A DNA stretch of 64,000 nucleotides from Liquidambar formosana (GCA_039720395.1 CM077831.1:12243803-12307802), one strand, 5' to 3'; positions 12,863-23,983 are shown, counted from the stretch's first letter. Notes: generated by a model not told the origin, from the sequence alone. Made by a program: numbers and translations.

Positions 12863-14165
12863 TGTGAGTGCCATGTCCTTTCACCACGTCGGCTCGGGAG
12901 TACGCCACTAACCACGGATGATTAGGGCGGAGAGGGAGTTGCCACCCGATTTTGGCCTCGGGAACCGATAGACCCCTAGCAAGGGCCCAACTCGTTATTA
13001 CCAAAGGAATCAAGGTTCGGAGCTAGGGTACGCGGACGGGAAGGTGTTAGGCACCCGTCTGCGCCCGGCTAAAATCCGGCCTCACATACACTTATTGGCT
13101 TTAATTAAAAAGGGCTTAATTAAACTTGACCGCTATACAAACACTTATGTAAAATCAATCAATGGCATGCAATAATGAGGATAAAGAAGGATTAAAAGAA
13201 AAACATATATACAAGAAAGAGAATTTGAAACTAAAAGAGATACTTATGCTGTCTGCAAAAGAGAAAACGGAGTTAATCTGTCAAAAACAGGGCTATGCAC
13301 GTACGTACATGCCTTATACATTATTTCATAGATTTATGCCTATCACCCTACTGGATTCGTACCTATGACCATGGTTTATGCAAAAATCATCTAAATGTAT
13401 TTTAAGGACGATGGAAATGCTCTAGATCTAAATGGCATAGTAACATACGCATATAAATGAATGATATTTAGGTACACGACCTAAATCATACAGACTAAAT
13501 GCTAAAAATGATGAACGGATCCTATGCAGCCTTACACCTTAGAGACGGATGAGAAATTCCGTTTCAAACCTTACATACACAAGCAAATCAATGCCGGGTT
13601 AGATCTGAAATCATGAGTGTTAAGTAACCGGATGTACGTATCGAATGCAATACTCTATTCATGCAATATCATAAATGACTATGCTAAATCATTAAAGAAC
13701 GACGAGATTAAAGATTAAAGAAGGTTACCTTCAGGTACGGGCAGCAGCGATTCCGTCGTCAGCTTAGCTCTTCAGATTCCCGTAGACACAGCCGCCAATG
13801 CAAGGTTTTTCAGAGTGGTCGTTTGATAGCCAAAATTCGGATCCCTCCTCTTGAATGAAAGCAGGGTATTTATAGGTGGGGATTAGGGTTTGATTCGGGG
13901 GTCTCTAGGGTTTCCCAGCCACCACTGAGCAGCTGTCAGCGTGGGGGCTACATAAGGTAAGAAACAATTTCGGGGGGAAGCGATGAAATTCAAAAAAGGA
14001 GGGCATGATTGTACGTGCATGGGGTATCAAATTAACGTCCAAGGCCTGCTGTGTCTTCGTGAGTCCTTCGGGCTTGCTTGCGATGGTCCGTTGGCTACTA
14101 CCCTTCATCATCGGGTCTCAGAAAGTGGCTTGAGGTGTCAAGTGGTACAAAATGGGGTGTTAACA
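12863..14165 (-). repeat. gypsy-1 3' LTR
   Basis: 1303 bp, TG...CA, about 96-97% identical by eye to 27331-28717. It is 84 bp shorter, exactly four 21-bp dyad units: the arrays at 13302-13318 and 14007-14020 each retain one unit where the 5' LTR has three. A minus-strand TATAAATA box lies near 13866-13874. Confidence 0.92.
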
Positions 14166-14186
14166 GTTTGCCCCTTCTTTTGATTT
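14166..14186 (-). promoter_or_regulatory. polypurine tract of gypsy-1
   Basis: The minus strand reads AAAAGAAGGGGCAAAC directly against the 3' LTR start. It serves as the plus-strand primer for reverse transcription. Confidence 0.8.
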
Positions 14187-14424
14187 TGCTCGTATAATGA
14201 ACAAAATTAAAAGACCCGGAAACACTCATTTTGGACCAATTGGCTCATACAAACCTTAAATGATACAAATGCATGTATGAAAGGTCAGATCGAGGGAAGT
14301 TCCGTACTTCCTGCGTACCTCTTAATGAGGATTAGACCTACCGTAGTTCATAGTGTATGGTGATACCTTTCCGGGGCAATCGGAAGGTAATGCGTGGCCT
14401 CTGAGGAATCCAACATTTTGAAAC

Positions 14425-14970
14425 TTGCGGGGTAAATTTCAATTAAATCCAGGTTGATTAAATTTTGAATTGAAATTCGCGGGGTAAATTCCAATTAAAT
14501 CCGGGTTGATTAAATTTCGAATTGAAATTCGCGGGGTGAATTCCAATTAAATCCGGGTTGATTAAATTTCGAATTGAAATTCGCGGGGTAAATTCCAATT
14601 AAATCCAGGTTGATTAAATTTCGAATTGAAATTCGCGGAGTAAATTCCAATTAAATCCAGGTTGATTAAATTTCGAATTGAAATTTGCGGGGTGAATTCC
14701 GATTAAATCCGGGTTGATTAAATTTCGAATTGAAATTCGCGAAGTAAATTCCAATTAAATCCAGGTTGATTAAATTTCGAATTGAAATTCGCAGGGTAAA
14801 TTCCAATTAAATCCGGGTTGATTAAATTTCGAATTGAAATTCGCGGAGTAAATTCCAATTAAATCCAGGTTGATTAAATTTCGAATTGAAATTCACGGGG
14901 TAAATTCCAATTAAATCCGGGTTGATTAAATTTCGAATTGAAATTTGCGGGGTGAATTCCAATTAAATCC
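14425..14970. repeat. 52-bp tandem repeat array of gypsy-1
   Basis: About 10.5 copies of a 52-bp unit; for example TGAAATTCGC recurs at 14471, 14523 and 14575, and in register at 14939. Units differ mainly by transitions (CCGGGT/CCAGGT, GCGGGG/GCGGAG). The array lies between the 3' LTR and the antisense PMD gene, that is, in the 3' untranslated zone of the element. Tat elements are known to grow satellite-like repeats there. Confidence 0.95.
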
Positions 14971-15008
14971 GATTTGAATCGCAAATAAACCCGCAATCGA
15001 AGTCCCAC

Positions 15009-15062
15009 GATCATACGTGCCTTAGCCGTGCTCGCACGATCATGCCTTATGCACGTACGTGC
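15009..15062. promoter_or_regulatory. 21-bp dyad array upstream of the gypsy-1 PMD gene
   Basis: Three units start at 15009, 15030 and 15051; the last is a perfect GCACGTACGTGC. They lie about 93 bp upstream of a TATAAA box (15155-15160), which is about 113 bp before the ATG at 15273. The same dyad is in the element's LTR. Confidence 0.8.
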
Positions 15063-15154
15063 ATCCGGTTTTCTTGGGCATTCAAAAAGACTCCCCCAAA
15101 CGGCGTCATTTTCGGTGCATGGTTATGGGGTAGTTCAAAAGGTGCGAAAACGCC

Positions 15155-15160
15155 TATAAA
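15155..15160 (+). promoter_or_regulatory. TATA box of the gypsy-1 PMD gene
   Basis: TATAAA lies about 113 bp upstream of the PMD start codon and downstream of the dyad array. Confidence 0.6.
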
Positions 15161-15620
15161 CTTGCACCCACCTCCCATAATTCCCACGTACATTCCTTCA
15201 ACCCGAGAAATCCTTTCGTCTCCCATCCTCACCTCCCACTTCACTGCTTCTCGACCTCATTCGAGCACACTCATGGCGCCCAAATGTCAGCGCACATCAG
15301 CGAAGGCGAGCACATCAGGTGCCGCACCGGCGAGGGACCCCGACGAGCTAGGGAGGCCCGCGATTCAGAGGTGGCACCCCCAACCTCGTCTTCGACGTAG
15401 TGAGGGTGGCATTCTTCTTCGTCCCACCGAGCACGCTTCCCATCTTGCCGCGTTAGGTCGAGTAAGTGTTTATTTCCGCAATTTTTATTTCATTTTTGGC
15501 CACCGAGACAAAACCTTGACTTTGGGTTATCATGAAAACAAATGTGAGGGGGCAAAATCTGGGGATTTTGATGGGATGTCACCGAGACGGAGGAAAAATT
15601 GGAAAAAAACCCAGCTAAAG

Positions 15621-15674
15621 GCACGTATGTACGTATCGAACGCTCGTACGTTCGTCTTATGCGTGCGCACATGT
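15621..15674. promoter_or_regulatory. dyad array 1 in PMD intron 1
   Basis: Three decayed units start at 15621, 15642 and 15663 and keep the exact 21-bp register. Confidence 0.65.
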
Positions 15675-15820
15675 CTTTGTCCGGATTCACCCATTCTTTT
15701 CCAATTAATCGGGGAATGAAGCATACTTAAGCCTTTCCGAGGTCCGAAACAGGTGTGGGGGTTTGAAACCCCATGGGTTCACATGGGTGTAACGGGGGAT
15801 GGGAGAGGTAACAACCAGAT

Positions 15821-15874
15821 GCACGTACGTGCCTGCCTGATGCACGTACGTGCTTACGGCATGCACGTACGTGC
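15821..15874. promoter_or_regulatory. dyad array 2 in PMD intron 1
   Basis: Three perfect GCACGTACGTGC dyads lie at 15821-15832, 15842-15853 and 15863-15874, with exact 21-bp spacing. Confidence 0.85.
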
Positions 15875-15971
15875 TTGACCATTTTTTTTTTTTTTTCAAT
15901 CGTGCAATGAATGTGGAGTGGGGATTCATATGGGTATAATGGATGACAAAAAGAGGCAAAAATGGTCATAG

Positions 15972-16025
15972 GCACGTACGTGCCTGCCTGATGCACGTAC
16001 GTGCTTAAGGTATGTACGTACGTGC
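15972..16025. promoter_or_regulatory. dyad array 3 in PMD intron 1
   Basis: Units lie at 15972-15983, 15993-16004 and 16014-16025. The first two are perfect, and spacing is again exactly 21 bp. Confidence 0.85.
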
Positions 16026-17982
16026 CTGCTGTGCTTTCCTCCTTGTTTTCGGATTTTTTTCCGTTTCATTCTGCTGCAAATATACATACATGTGCTGTGC
16101 TTACCTGATTTCACCTTGTGCAACAGTTGCCCAAGCTGCCCGTTACCCGTAGAGGCGTGGTGAACGCGAAAGCGTGGTGGGCTTGCCTCACAGCGGAGAC
16201 GAAGGCCTTGGTTACCGGCGCTGGTTTTGGGACGGTGATCTCAGGGCTGGTGGATGACAGCGACCGAGCTTTCGTTCACTGTATGGCTGAGAGGTGGTGG
16301 GACACCACCCATACTTTCCACATTGCCAGCCGTGAGCTAACCTTGACCCCCTACGACTTCTACCGCCTCACCGGTTTGCGTATGGATGGCCTTCCGCTTC
16401 CTTTCAACCATGAGGAGAGTGAGAGGGAGAGACTCTCCCAGGAGCTTTTGGGGATTGAGTACGATAGCACTTCCATCTTCATCTTGGACGTATATGACTG
16501 TATGTCCACCCAGGGGCAGGGTACAGCCGCCCAGCGGATCCGGATGGCACGCGGGTATCTGCTGTTTCTGATAGGGGGCTATCTAGTCCCGAATGCAGCG
16601 CAGACAGTCACTTTTGGCTGGTTGTTGGCCTTGAGGGACTTAAGGAGGGCCCGCGAGTTCAGCTGGGGGACGGTAGTGTACGGCCATGTGATCTCGGCTA
16701 TGGACTCGCTGAGTCGGATAGCTGTTCAGTCCATGGTTAGCCACTAGCGGGTCTGGGTGGTATGTCCCTTCCTTTTCCTTTTTAACTGTCATTCCATATT
16801 GGTTTCTTATCACATCTACTTGTGCAGCTTTGGGCAGGTCGGTACTTTCGCGAGGATCCGGATTCCCCCGTCGACAAGCACGACTATTGGAGCTCCCGTC
16901 ACTTCCTGGACGAGCTGACCGTCGATCGGGTATGTCCTATTTCACTTTAAGGTACGGTTGGTAGCATTATACTCCTGTATTCACCCTATTACTGCTTTTC
17001 CACAGATCATCCCACTCCCCTAGGAGGGCACCCCTGCACGCGCCCTTACCGAGTGGGACGCTGCTGCCTTGACGCTCTCTACCCTGTCCACAGTGTTCGA
17101 GTGCCCTAGGCTCCGCTCTTTCTATCTTGCGGAGAGGGTGGTATGGCAGATTGCCGACGTGGGTGTGGGTGGTCTTCCGATCCCAGTAGATCCCCCCTGT
17201 TTTGTCGCTATCCCTGCTGAGGCGACATCGAGTGACCTGGCTGCCTGGCGGGCCATGATCCCTTATACGGATCGCCTATCTGCCGAGGAGATTGACTACG
17301 CCTCCTTTGCGCGGGAGCGGTTGATGGGCAGCATCTTTGTTGCGCCGGTATGTATACCCTTTCCTGAGTCTTGTTAATTTCCCATCTCTGCTTTCTTTTT
17401 AACACCTGTGCTCGACTTCTTTCCGCAGGCTACTCCTGCTGTAGATGCACCTACTGGGCTGGCCCCCATCATGCCGGGGTGGAGCGTGCCCTTCCATGTC
17501 ACACCTGATTTAGCCATGGAGGATGATATCCCCAGGCTAAACAGGTGCACTGGGTAACCGATGGCTGAGGGTACTAGGCCAGTGAGTTTCCAAGTTCCTG
17601 CATTTGTTAGTTTTCACGCATATACAAGTAAAGCATGCATGCCCTAACGGTTGCCCCTTGTTTTTCCACTCGCAGCTCACCCCGTGAGGAGTCCTCAACA
17701 CTTTTACGGATGGTGGGGAGCCTGAAGGTCATGGTCACGTCTCTCTCGCGCAAGCTAGCGATCGCGGAGCAGGCTCCTACTGGAGAGGACTGGGATGGCT
17801 TCGGGGCCGATGATGACGGCGACAATGGTGGTGATGATGATGATGGCGGTGATGGTGATGGTAGTGATGGTGGTGACGACAGCCCACCTGCCTCTCCTGC
17901 CCAGACACCTTTATATATTCCGCGTTGATGTATTTGTTTTGGACATTTGGAGATTTATTTATTTTTTGGACATGTACTCATG

Positions 17983-18050
17983 TACTCATTTCTCCTTTCC
18001 TTTCTGCAGATTTGGACATGTACTCATTTCTCCTTTCCTTTCTGTAGATT
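17983..18050. repeat. 38-bp tandem duplication downstream of the PMD gene
   Basis: The block beginning TACTCATTTCTCC recurs at 17983 and 18021. It lies in the spacer between the two antisense genes. Confidence 0.8.
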
Positions 18051-18289
18051 TGGACATGACTGTTACTCTTCTTTATGGCTGTGATATATCAGACGTGGCT
18101 TGTTCTTTTCTTTTTTCCTTTTCTCGTATACCGCGATGCACATCATTTTTCCTTTCTTGTTTCTTCCATTGCGCTAGGATAAATAGCAAGCCGTTTAATA
18201 CAGGGAGAACACCCAAAAAGGCCTCATATGACAGCAAAAAGACTGTAAAATCGAGAAAAGGGGACGAAAACACGCGGAGAGGAGTCTGG

Positions 18290-18364
18290 GCACGTGCGTG
18301 CATAGGCCATACTCGTACATGCACAGGCCATGCTCGTACGTGCATGGATTATGCTCGTACGATC
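18290..18364. promoter_or_regulatory. 21-bp dyad array upstream of the gypsy-1 DUF7745-like gene
   Basis: Four units start at 18290, 18311, 18332 and 18353, exactly 21 bp apart. Some are decayed at the left arm (GCTCGTACGTGC). The array ends about 100 bp before the ATG at 18466, with a TATA-like CATAAAAAC at about 18418 between them. Confidence 0.8.
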
Positions 18365-18465
18365 ATGGGGTCTTCACTTTCCTTTTTCTCAAACTTCGTC
18401 GAATTGGAAACTTTTCTGCATAAAAACGAGCCCCCTCCTTCGTTCTTCTCCACTGAAACCCTACG

Positions 18466-19792
18466 ATGGAAGACCCTAAGTTTGTCAAGGACATAAAACG
18501 ATGGCTCTTGTCCTTTGATAACCGAGCTCGGGATGATTTCAAAGAAGCTTTCGGCCTCCCATGCTTGTTTGACTACTGTCGGGTGAAAATCAACTACACT
18601 TTTCTTCTCGTTGCTTCAGAATATTGGAAACCAACCCGCCACGTCTTTCGATTCAATCTGAATGAGTTGTGCCCCACACTCGAAGATTTTGGCGATATCA
18701 TAGGGCGGACTAGCTTCAATGGCTTGCTTCTTCCCCTTGTTGACAAGGTCCCTGCTGCAGAGGTGGCCCAGTTCCTAGGCCTTTCTATGCGAATGGTGCA
18801 AGGATGGACTTCGAGCTTTAAGGTGGACGTGGTGGCGAAACTCGCCGAATATTTCGTGTCTCGTCCTATGCCTCCCGCTGGCCAGGTTCGGGTCTATTAC
18901 CTACGTGCGGCGTGCTTCTGTGCTCTTGCTGCCCTCTTTTTCAGAGATGAATCGTCCAGCTTGGAGACCTTTATTGTTCGCATGATCCCTGAGATCAAGG
19001 ATTTCAACCCCAGCATGGTTGTCTTGGCAGATACTCTAAACGGGCTCGATCGCGTGGCGCGGAGTGATAGTTTCTCCTTTGGTGGCAGCCCCCTTCTTTT
19101 ACAGGTTTCTCTTTCTTCTTCTTTTATTTTCTCGGATTTTTTTTTTTTTTTGCTGGCATGATCGTACGTGCATGGTGTATGCACGTACGTGCATAGTTCA
19201 TGTACGTACGTGCATGGGCTATTGAGAATTCTAACTTTCCTCCTTTGTGATGCAGATTTGGCTGTTCGAACGCCTAAAATTGGTTGAAGACCCTTTTATG
19301 AGTATCTGGACATACCATCCGCAGCATTATCGTCACAAGAAGGTCACCAAACCTTTCCCAAATGTCGAGCAAGCCCGGGATTTGCTGGAATCCATATCTT
19401 GCCACAACATTCGCTGGCTCTGTCCTTGGTGGAGGACCTCTTATGCTGTTCGAAATTTGATCCTTCCTCATAGCGTCATGCTGATTGGTCTCAAGGAGGT
19501 TTCTTTTTATTCCCCCATACGCATCCGTCGTCAGCAAGGGCTACGCCAGGATCCAATCAAATGGGGTCACCTTGGCTACACTTGCCCCTGGAAACCCAAC
19601 CATGTGGATCGTGTGGAGAATGACTGGTACAACAAGGCAGTGTATTGGGTTGTCATCCCTTCTGAAGTGATTAGCCCCCCTGGGTCTTACTACAACTGGC
19701 TGTTTACTGACATGGAGAGAGAGGAAAAGGAAGAAGAAGAACACAAGAGGAAAAGGGAAACAGAGGTCGAAACAGAGGCGAGGAAGAAGTGA
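18466..19792 (+). CDS. DUF7745-like protein, antisense gene of gypsy-1, open
   Basis: Two exons, 18466-19104 and 19256-19792, with a GT-AG intron in phase 0, give 391 aa without a stop. Recognition as DUF7745-like rests on the fold-typical run WKPTRHVFRFN/ELCPTLEDF and LADTLNGLDR followed by SPLLLQ and IWLFERL. The last 30 or so residues are a Glu/Lys/Arg-rich charged tail. The family's biochemical role is unknown; it is common in plants and often found in retroelements. It is convergent with integrase, whose stop lies 174 bp away on the other strand. AATAAA signals lie at 19866-19871 and 19903-19908. It is the only intact gene of the element, which suggests recent function or short decay time. 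The 151-bp intron carries a dyad array. Confidence 0.82.
19160..19213. promoter_or_regulatory. dyad array in the DUF7745-like intron
   Basis: Units start at 19160, 19181 (a perfect GCACGTACGTGC) and 19202, with exact 21-bp spacing. They occupy about a third of the intron. The homologous gypsy-2 gene has no intron at this position. Confidence 0.8.
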
Positions 19793-19965
19793 ACTTGACT
19801 ATCCCCCCGTACCCCTATCAACTATTGTACCCATGCATTTGCTTTTAATCCCCTATGAGTTAATGAATAAACATCAGAAAGATGTGATGGTTTTCCCCAA
19901 TCAATAAAAAAGCTATTATTATTAATTTGAGCACTTAGTACTTTGCCAAATTGTCACTACTCTGC

Positions 19966-21337
19966 CTATACATAATATTTACGGAGTCTGTCCATGTTAA
20001 CTGGATTCATCAACTCGTTCCCATCACCATCCATTAACTTGGCCGCACCACCTGGGTAAATTGTCTTGACGACATAGGGCCCCACCCAATTTGCCTTGAA
20101 CTTCCCTCGAGGGTTAAACACGGGCGCCCTAAATTCTTTAAGAACCAAATCCTCTTCCTTCAAGTTCCGCGGCCTGACCCTTTTATTGAAAGCCCAAGCT
20201 ATTCGTCTTTGATAACCTTGCATATGGTACAATGCCTTGAGCCTTCTTTCCTCCAATAGTGCCAGCTGTTCATACCGCTCTTTCGCCCATTCTACCTCCA
20301 GAATCTGACTTTCCAATGCAACTCTAAGGGACTGCACTTCCAGCTCTACGGGTAACACGGCTTCCATTCCGTATACCAATGAATAGGGCGTAGTGCCTGT
20401 GGAAGTTCTCACGGACGTCCGGTATCCCCATAATGCATAAGGAAGCTGCTCCACCCAATCCTTGTAGGTTACTGCCGTTTTACTGAGGATTATTTTGACA
20501 TTCTTGTTGGCAGCCTCCACAGCTCCATTAGTTTGGGGCCTGTAGGGTGAGGATTTGTGATGCTGGATACCGAATTTTGTGAATAACTTCTTGACCTCAT
20601 CTTCGAAATGCGTTCCGTTATCTGAAATAATCTCATGGGGGTACTTCGTACCGGCAGATTATGTTGGTTTCGATGAACTTGGCCACATGTTTCGATTTCA
20701 ACTCTACATATGCTGCCGCTTCTACCCATTTGGTAAAATAATCGATTGCTACCAGAATATATTTATACCCACCAGTTGCAGATGGCTTAATTTCTCCGAT
20801 GATGTCTATTCCCCATACTGAAAATGGCCAGGGAGATGCCAGTTGATGCAACTCCACCGACGGCATGTAGTTTGCACTGGCATACATTTGGCATTGATGG
20901 CACTTTCTGACGTACTGCACGCAGTCAGTTTCCATAGTTGTCCAGTAATACCCCAACCTTAGCAGCTTCTTAACCAACATCCTTCCATTCATGTGCGACC
21001 CACACTCCCCTTCATGCACCTCCCTCATGAGTGTTTCTCCCATGCTGCGGTCTAAGCAGAGGAGGTGTATCCCATCATAGGACCTTTTAAATAATTTCCC
21101 TCCGCAGAGGATAAATTGTGTGGCGAACAGCCTTAATGCCCTACGATCCTTCTTATTGGCCTTTTCCGGGTACTCCCCTTTTTCCAAGAGGTTCCAAACG
21201 TCAAAATACCAAGGGTGCCCATTATCTGGCTCTCCGTCAATTACCAAGATCCCTTCTTCATGCGCAGGTCTAAACTTTTGTTGGACGGTCAAAGGCTTTA
21301 TCTGAGTTCCAGAAGGTATTTGAATCATGGAAGCCAA
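19966..21337 (-). pseudogene. pol: gypsy-1 integrase
   Basis: Order on the minus strand: HHCC zinc-binding region (HEGECGSHMN, then KCHQCQ), core with the first catalytic Asp (WGIDIIG), the second (ISDNGTHF) and the Glu (GAVEAANKN). A C-terminal basic region ends in RKYYV. Integrase inserts the cDNA into the genome. A single-base expansion in a C-run at about 20635-20640 shifts the frame between the first and second catalytic Asp. Otherwise both halves are open. The C-terminal end is followed by convergent antisense genes, not by the LTR. Confidence 0.9.
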
Positions 21338-21397
21338 GGTAGCTAAGGCGTCGGCGAATTGGTTGTGAGCTCGGGGTAAGGGAGTGAAAGTTATTTT

Positions 21398-21931
21398 TCA
21401 GAATTTTTGGGTCAGTTTCTCTAGGTAACTTTGGTAAGGCTTCAGGTGTTCTTCTCTGGTTCTCCATATTCTCTGTACTTGGGATATCACTAAGGCTGAA
21501 TCCCCATATAACTCTACTTCTTCGACTCCCAACGCCAATAGAGCTTCTAATCCGGCTACGCATGCCTCATATTCCGCTGTGTTGTTGGAATTCTGAAAGT
21601 TCAACTTTACCGACAGCGGCATGTGAGAACCGTCGGGAGCTATTAGTAGAACCCCTACCCCATCTCCATACTAGTTCGAAGCCCCATCGAAATACATTTT
21701 CCACGCCTCGTCATACTCGACAATGAGAAGGTTCTCATTGGGAAATTCATTGTTTAGTCCATATCCCAGGATTGGGTGTTCATCGCAGTACTCGGTGACA
21801 GCTCCTCCTTTAATAGACTTTTGTGTCACATATACAAGTTTAAACTCTGCCAATAGAATCAACCATCGAGATAGACGACCATTCAAAGCTGGTTTTTCAA
21901 ACAAGTATTTAAGCGGATCCATTTTTGCCAC
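21398..21931 (-). pseudogene. pol: gypsy-1 second (archaeal-type) RNase H
   Basis: Motifs YFDGASN, TAEYEACVAGLEALL and YGDSALV supply the catalytic Asp, Glu and Asp of an archaeal/plant-type RNase H. This domain is additional to the usual Ty3/gypsy RNase H upstream; the pair is typical of the Tat lineage. An in-frame TAG just after the first motif fits CAG to TAG. Confidence 0.85.
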
Positions 21932-22024
21932 TATCTACACTTCGAAATTTAACAGAATGTGCCTCAGCTTCTGCACAGCCCAAACCAAAGCGAAACAGGA
22001 CTTCTCTATCGCATTGTACTTCGC

Positions 22025-22477
22025 CTAGTAGCCTTGTAGCTTCTTGCTTAGGTAATAGATCGCATGTTCAATACCACGATCATCCTCTTGTGCCAACATG
22101 CTTCCTAGAGCTTCCTCAAAGATGGACAGGTAGAGTAACAAAGGTTTACCAGGGCGCGAAGGAACTAATACCGGGGGATTCAGGAGATATCTTTTGATGG
22201 CTTCGAAAGCTTGTTGACATTGCTCATTCCATTCCTTAGGTTCCCCTTTTCTAAGCAGTTTGAGAATGGGCTCACAGGTGGGGGTTAACTTGGCTATGAA
22301 ACGGCTAATGTACTGTAATCGCCCGAGAAACCCCCTGATCTCCTTCTCTGTTTTTGGCGGTGGCATTTCCAAAATTGCTTTGACCTTCGTTGGATCTACT
22401 TCGATGCCCCTACTACTCACAATGTACCCCAACAGCTTCCCTGACGTGACCCCGAATATGCACTTCTGCGGATTCAA
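22025..22477 (-). pseudogene. pol: gypsy-1 RT connection and Ty3/gypsy RNase H
   Basis: It continues in the frame of the RT (NPQKCIFGV, GFLGRLQYISRF), then the gypsy-type RNase H start (LLLYLSIFEEALGSMLAQED and YYLSKKL). In-frame stops follow at both edges (about 22025 and 22498) and again near 21934. The region otherwise aligns residue by residue with gypsy-2 at 51504-51850. Confidence 0.85.
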
Positions 22478-22498
22478 CCTTAAACTGTACTCCTGAAT

Positions 22499-23257
22499 TC
22501 ATCCAAAGAACTTCCTTAAATTCTCCAAATGCCCTTCTCGAGTTTCTGCCTTGACAATCATATCATCGACATACACTTCCACCTCCTGATGCATCATATC
22601 GTGAAGTAGTGTGGTAGCCATCCTCTGATATGTAGCTCCGGCGTTTTTAAGTCCAAATGGCATTACCGTGCAACAATACGTCCCCCACCTGGTTGTGAAG
22701 GTGGTCTTAGTCATATCTGCTGGTGCCATCCGTATCTGGTTATATCCCGAGAATCCATCCATGAACGACATTAGAGCACTCCCTACTGTGTTATCCACTA
22801 ATACATCGATGTGAGGTAGAGGGAAGTCATCCTTAGGGCAAGCCTTGTTAAGATCCTTATAGTCAATGCACACCCGCACCTTTCTATCCTTCTTTGGTAT
22901 CGGAACGATGTTGGCTATCCAATCTGCCTGATCTACTGTCTTAATGAACCCCACTTTTAATAACTTAGCTACTTCTTCCTTAACCTTTAACGACCATTCT
23001 AGTGCCATTCTTCTTAGTTTTTGTTTGACAGGCCTTGCTCCCTTCCTAATAAGAATGTGATGCTGTGCTATAGCGGGGTCGATTCCAGGCATGTCCTCAT
23101 AAGACCAAGCAAACACATCAGAAAACTCCTGCAGCAAAGCTGTAAGATCCGTACGTTCTTGGATGGATAGAATAGAGCCAATTTGGATTTCCTTAATTTT
23201 CTCATCAGTGCTTATATTAATAATGATAGTTTCTTCTTTAATAGGTTCAATTTTCAC
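22499..23257 (-). pseudogene. pol: gypsy-1 reverse transcriptase
   Basis: The polymerase palm carries VCIDYKDLNKACPKDDFPLP, GYNQIRMA, MPFGLKNAGATYQR and YVDD at residues 229-232 of the open stretch. It copies genomic RNA to cDNA. Catalytic residues are present. The stretch ends at a TGA that fits CGA to TGA, after which the same frame continues. From 23257 to 20633 there are only in-frame stops and no frameshift. Confidence 0.92.
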
Positions 23258-23373
23258 ATCTTGATTTTAATTAATTAGCTCATCTGGGTCTAAAAGATCG
23301 TGCATTTGTGCAATTTGATTGTTAAGGGACACAGCAGAGTAAGCAGAATCAAATTTCTTTGAATTATTGGAAA

Positions 23374-23799
23374 TTACATTAGTGGACAACTCAAGCCCAT
23401 ACCCCAACTCGGACTTGGACCTAGACCCGACCTTAGACTTCTCCTAAGTAGGCTTATTAATTGCCTTGACACCATATGTGACTCTAGCCGCACGTCCCAG
23501 ATCCAGGTGCTAGTATCCCCATTAGCCACAACAATAAGTTTGGTGGGGATAGTCTCATCAGTCAGAGAGAACACTTCTTCGCCGTACTTGGATGACAATA
23601 AGACCTTCCAGCTTGTTTGATCCACATTTTCTGCCCAGTCTCGTTCTTCACTTTCTTCTTCCAGGGTCCCTTTATTTGTATCTTCCAGGTTCAGCTTCTC
23701 ACTAAAGAATACTTCCAACCCAGGCTTCCTTTCTCCACTCCCCTGGTCTACCCATGGCTCAGGAAATCCGCAATAGGGGAAATCTTCTCCCTCTTTCAC
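23374..23799 (-). pseudogene. gypsy-1 spacer between protease and RT
   Basis: A Glu-rich, unconserved linker (YCGFPEPW, SEERDWAENVDQTSW) in a different frame from its neighbours. The gypsy-2 counterpart is 52890-53546 (FYGFPKSS, KSEDWAEQMDS). No enzymatic motif is visible. Confidence 0.6.
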
Positions 23800-23983
23800 A
23801 AAATTACCATTGAGAGTTTTTTCATTCTTGGGGATGCATTTGTCGTCTTCTTCAGTGTACCCTAGCCCTCACCGGTCGGTTTGCATGCAGAAATCCGGGA
23901 ATTCAGCTATCCCTTCCCCTCTTCGGCCCAGCCCCATCCCAGGCATATACCCCAGCTTCCTCATGATATGAGTCACGATATGG

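Larger units (their letters stand above)
15273..17928 (+). pseudogene. plant mobile domain (PMD, MAIN-like) protein, antisense gene of gypsy-1
   Basis: Six exons are inferred: 15273-15461, 16127-16759, 16828-16929, 17006-17347, 17429-17544 and 17676-17928. All have GT-AG borders and joining phases, giving 544 codons. Exon 2 holds the PMD core (AERWWDTTHTFH, ELTLTPYDFYRLTGL). The C-terminus is very acidic (Asp/Gly). PMD proteins such as Arabidopsis MAIN and MAIL1 are nuclear factors linked to transposon silencing and gene expression; what the retroelement version does is unknown. In-frame stops lie at 16745-16747 (exon 2) and 17021-17023 (exon 4), both explicable by single transitions. A different exon 2 donor could avoid the first, but not the second. 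Intron 1 holds three dyad arrays. Confidence 0.8.

Noticed and set aside
15821..16025. CRISPR-like look of regularly spaced short repeats
   Set aside because: The host is a plant, the units are palindromic dyads with only 9-bp similar spacers, and no cas genes exist. The arrays are promoter or intron features of a retrotransposon.
15490..16123. Several overlapping minus-strand ORFs with HVRA-type repeats over the PMD intron
   Set aside because: They are translations of the 21-bp dyad arrays (21 is a multiple of three, so frames stay open). No independent coding evidence.
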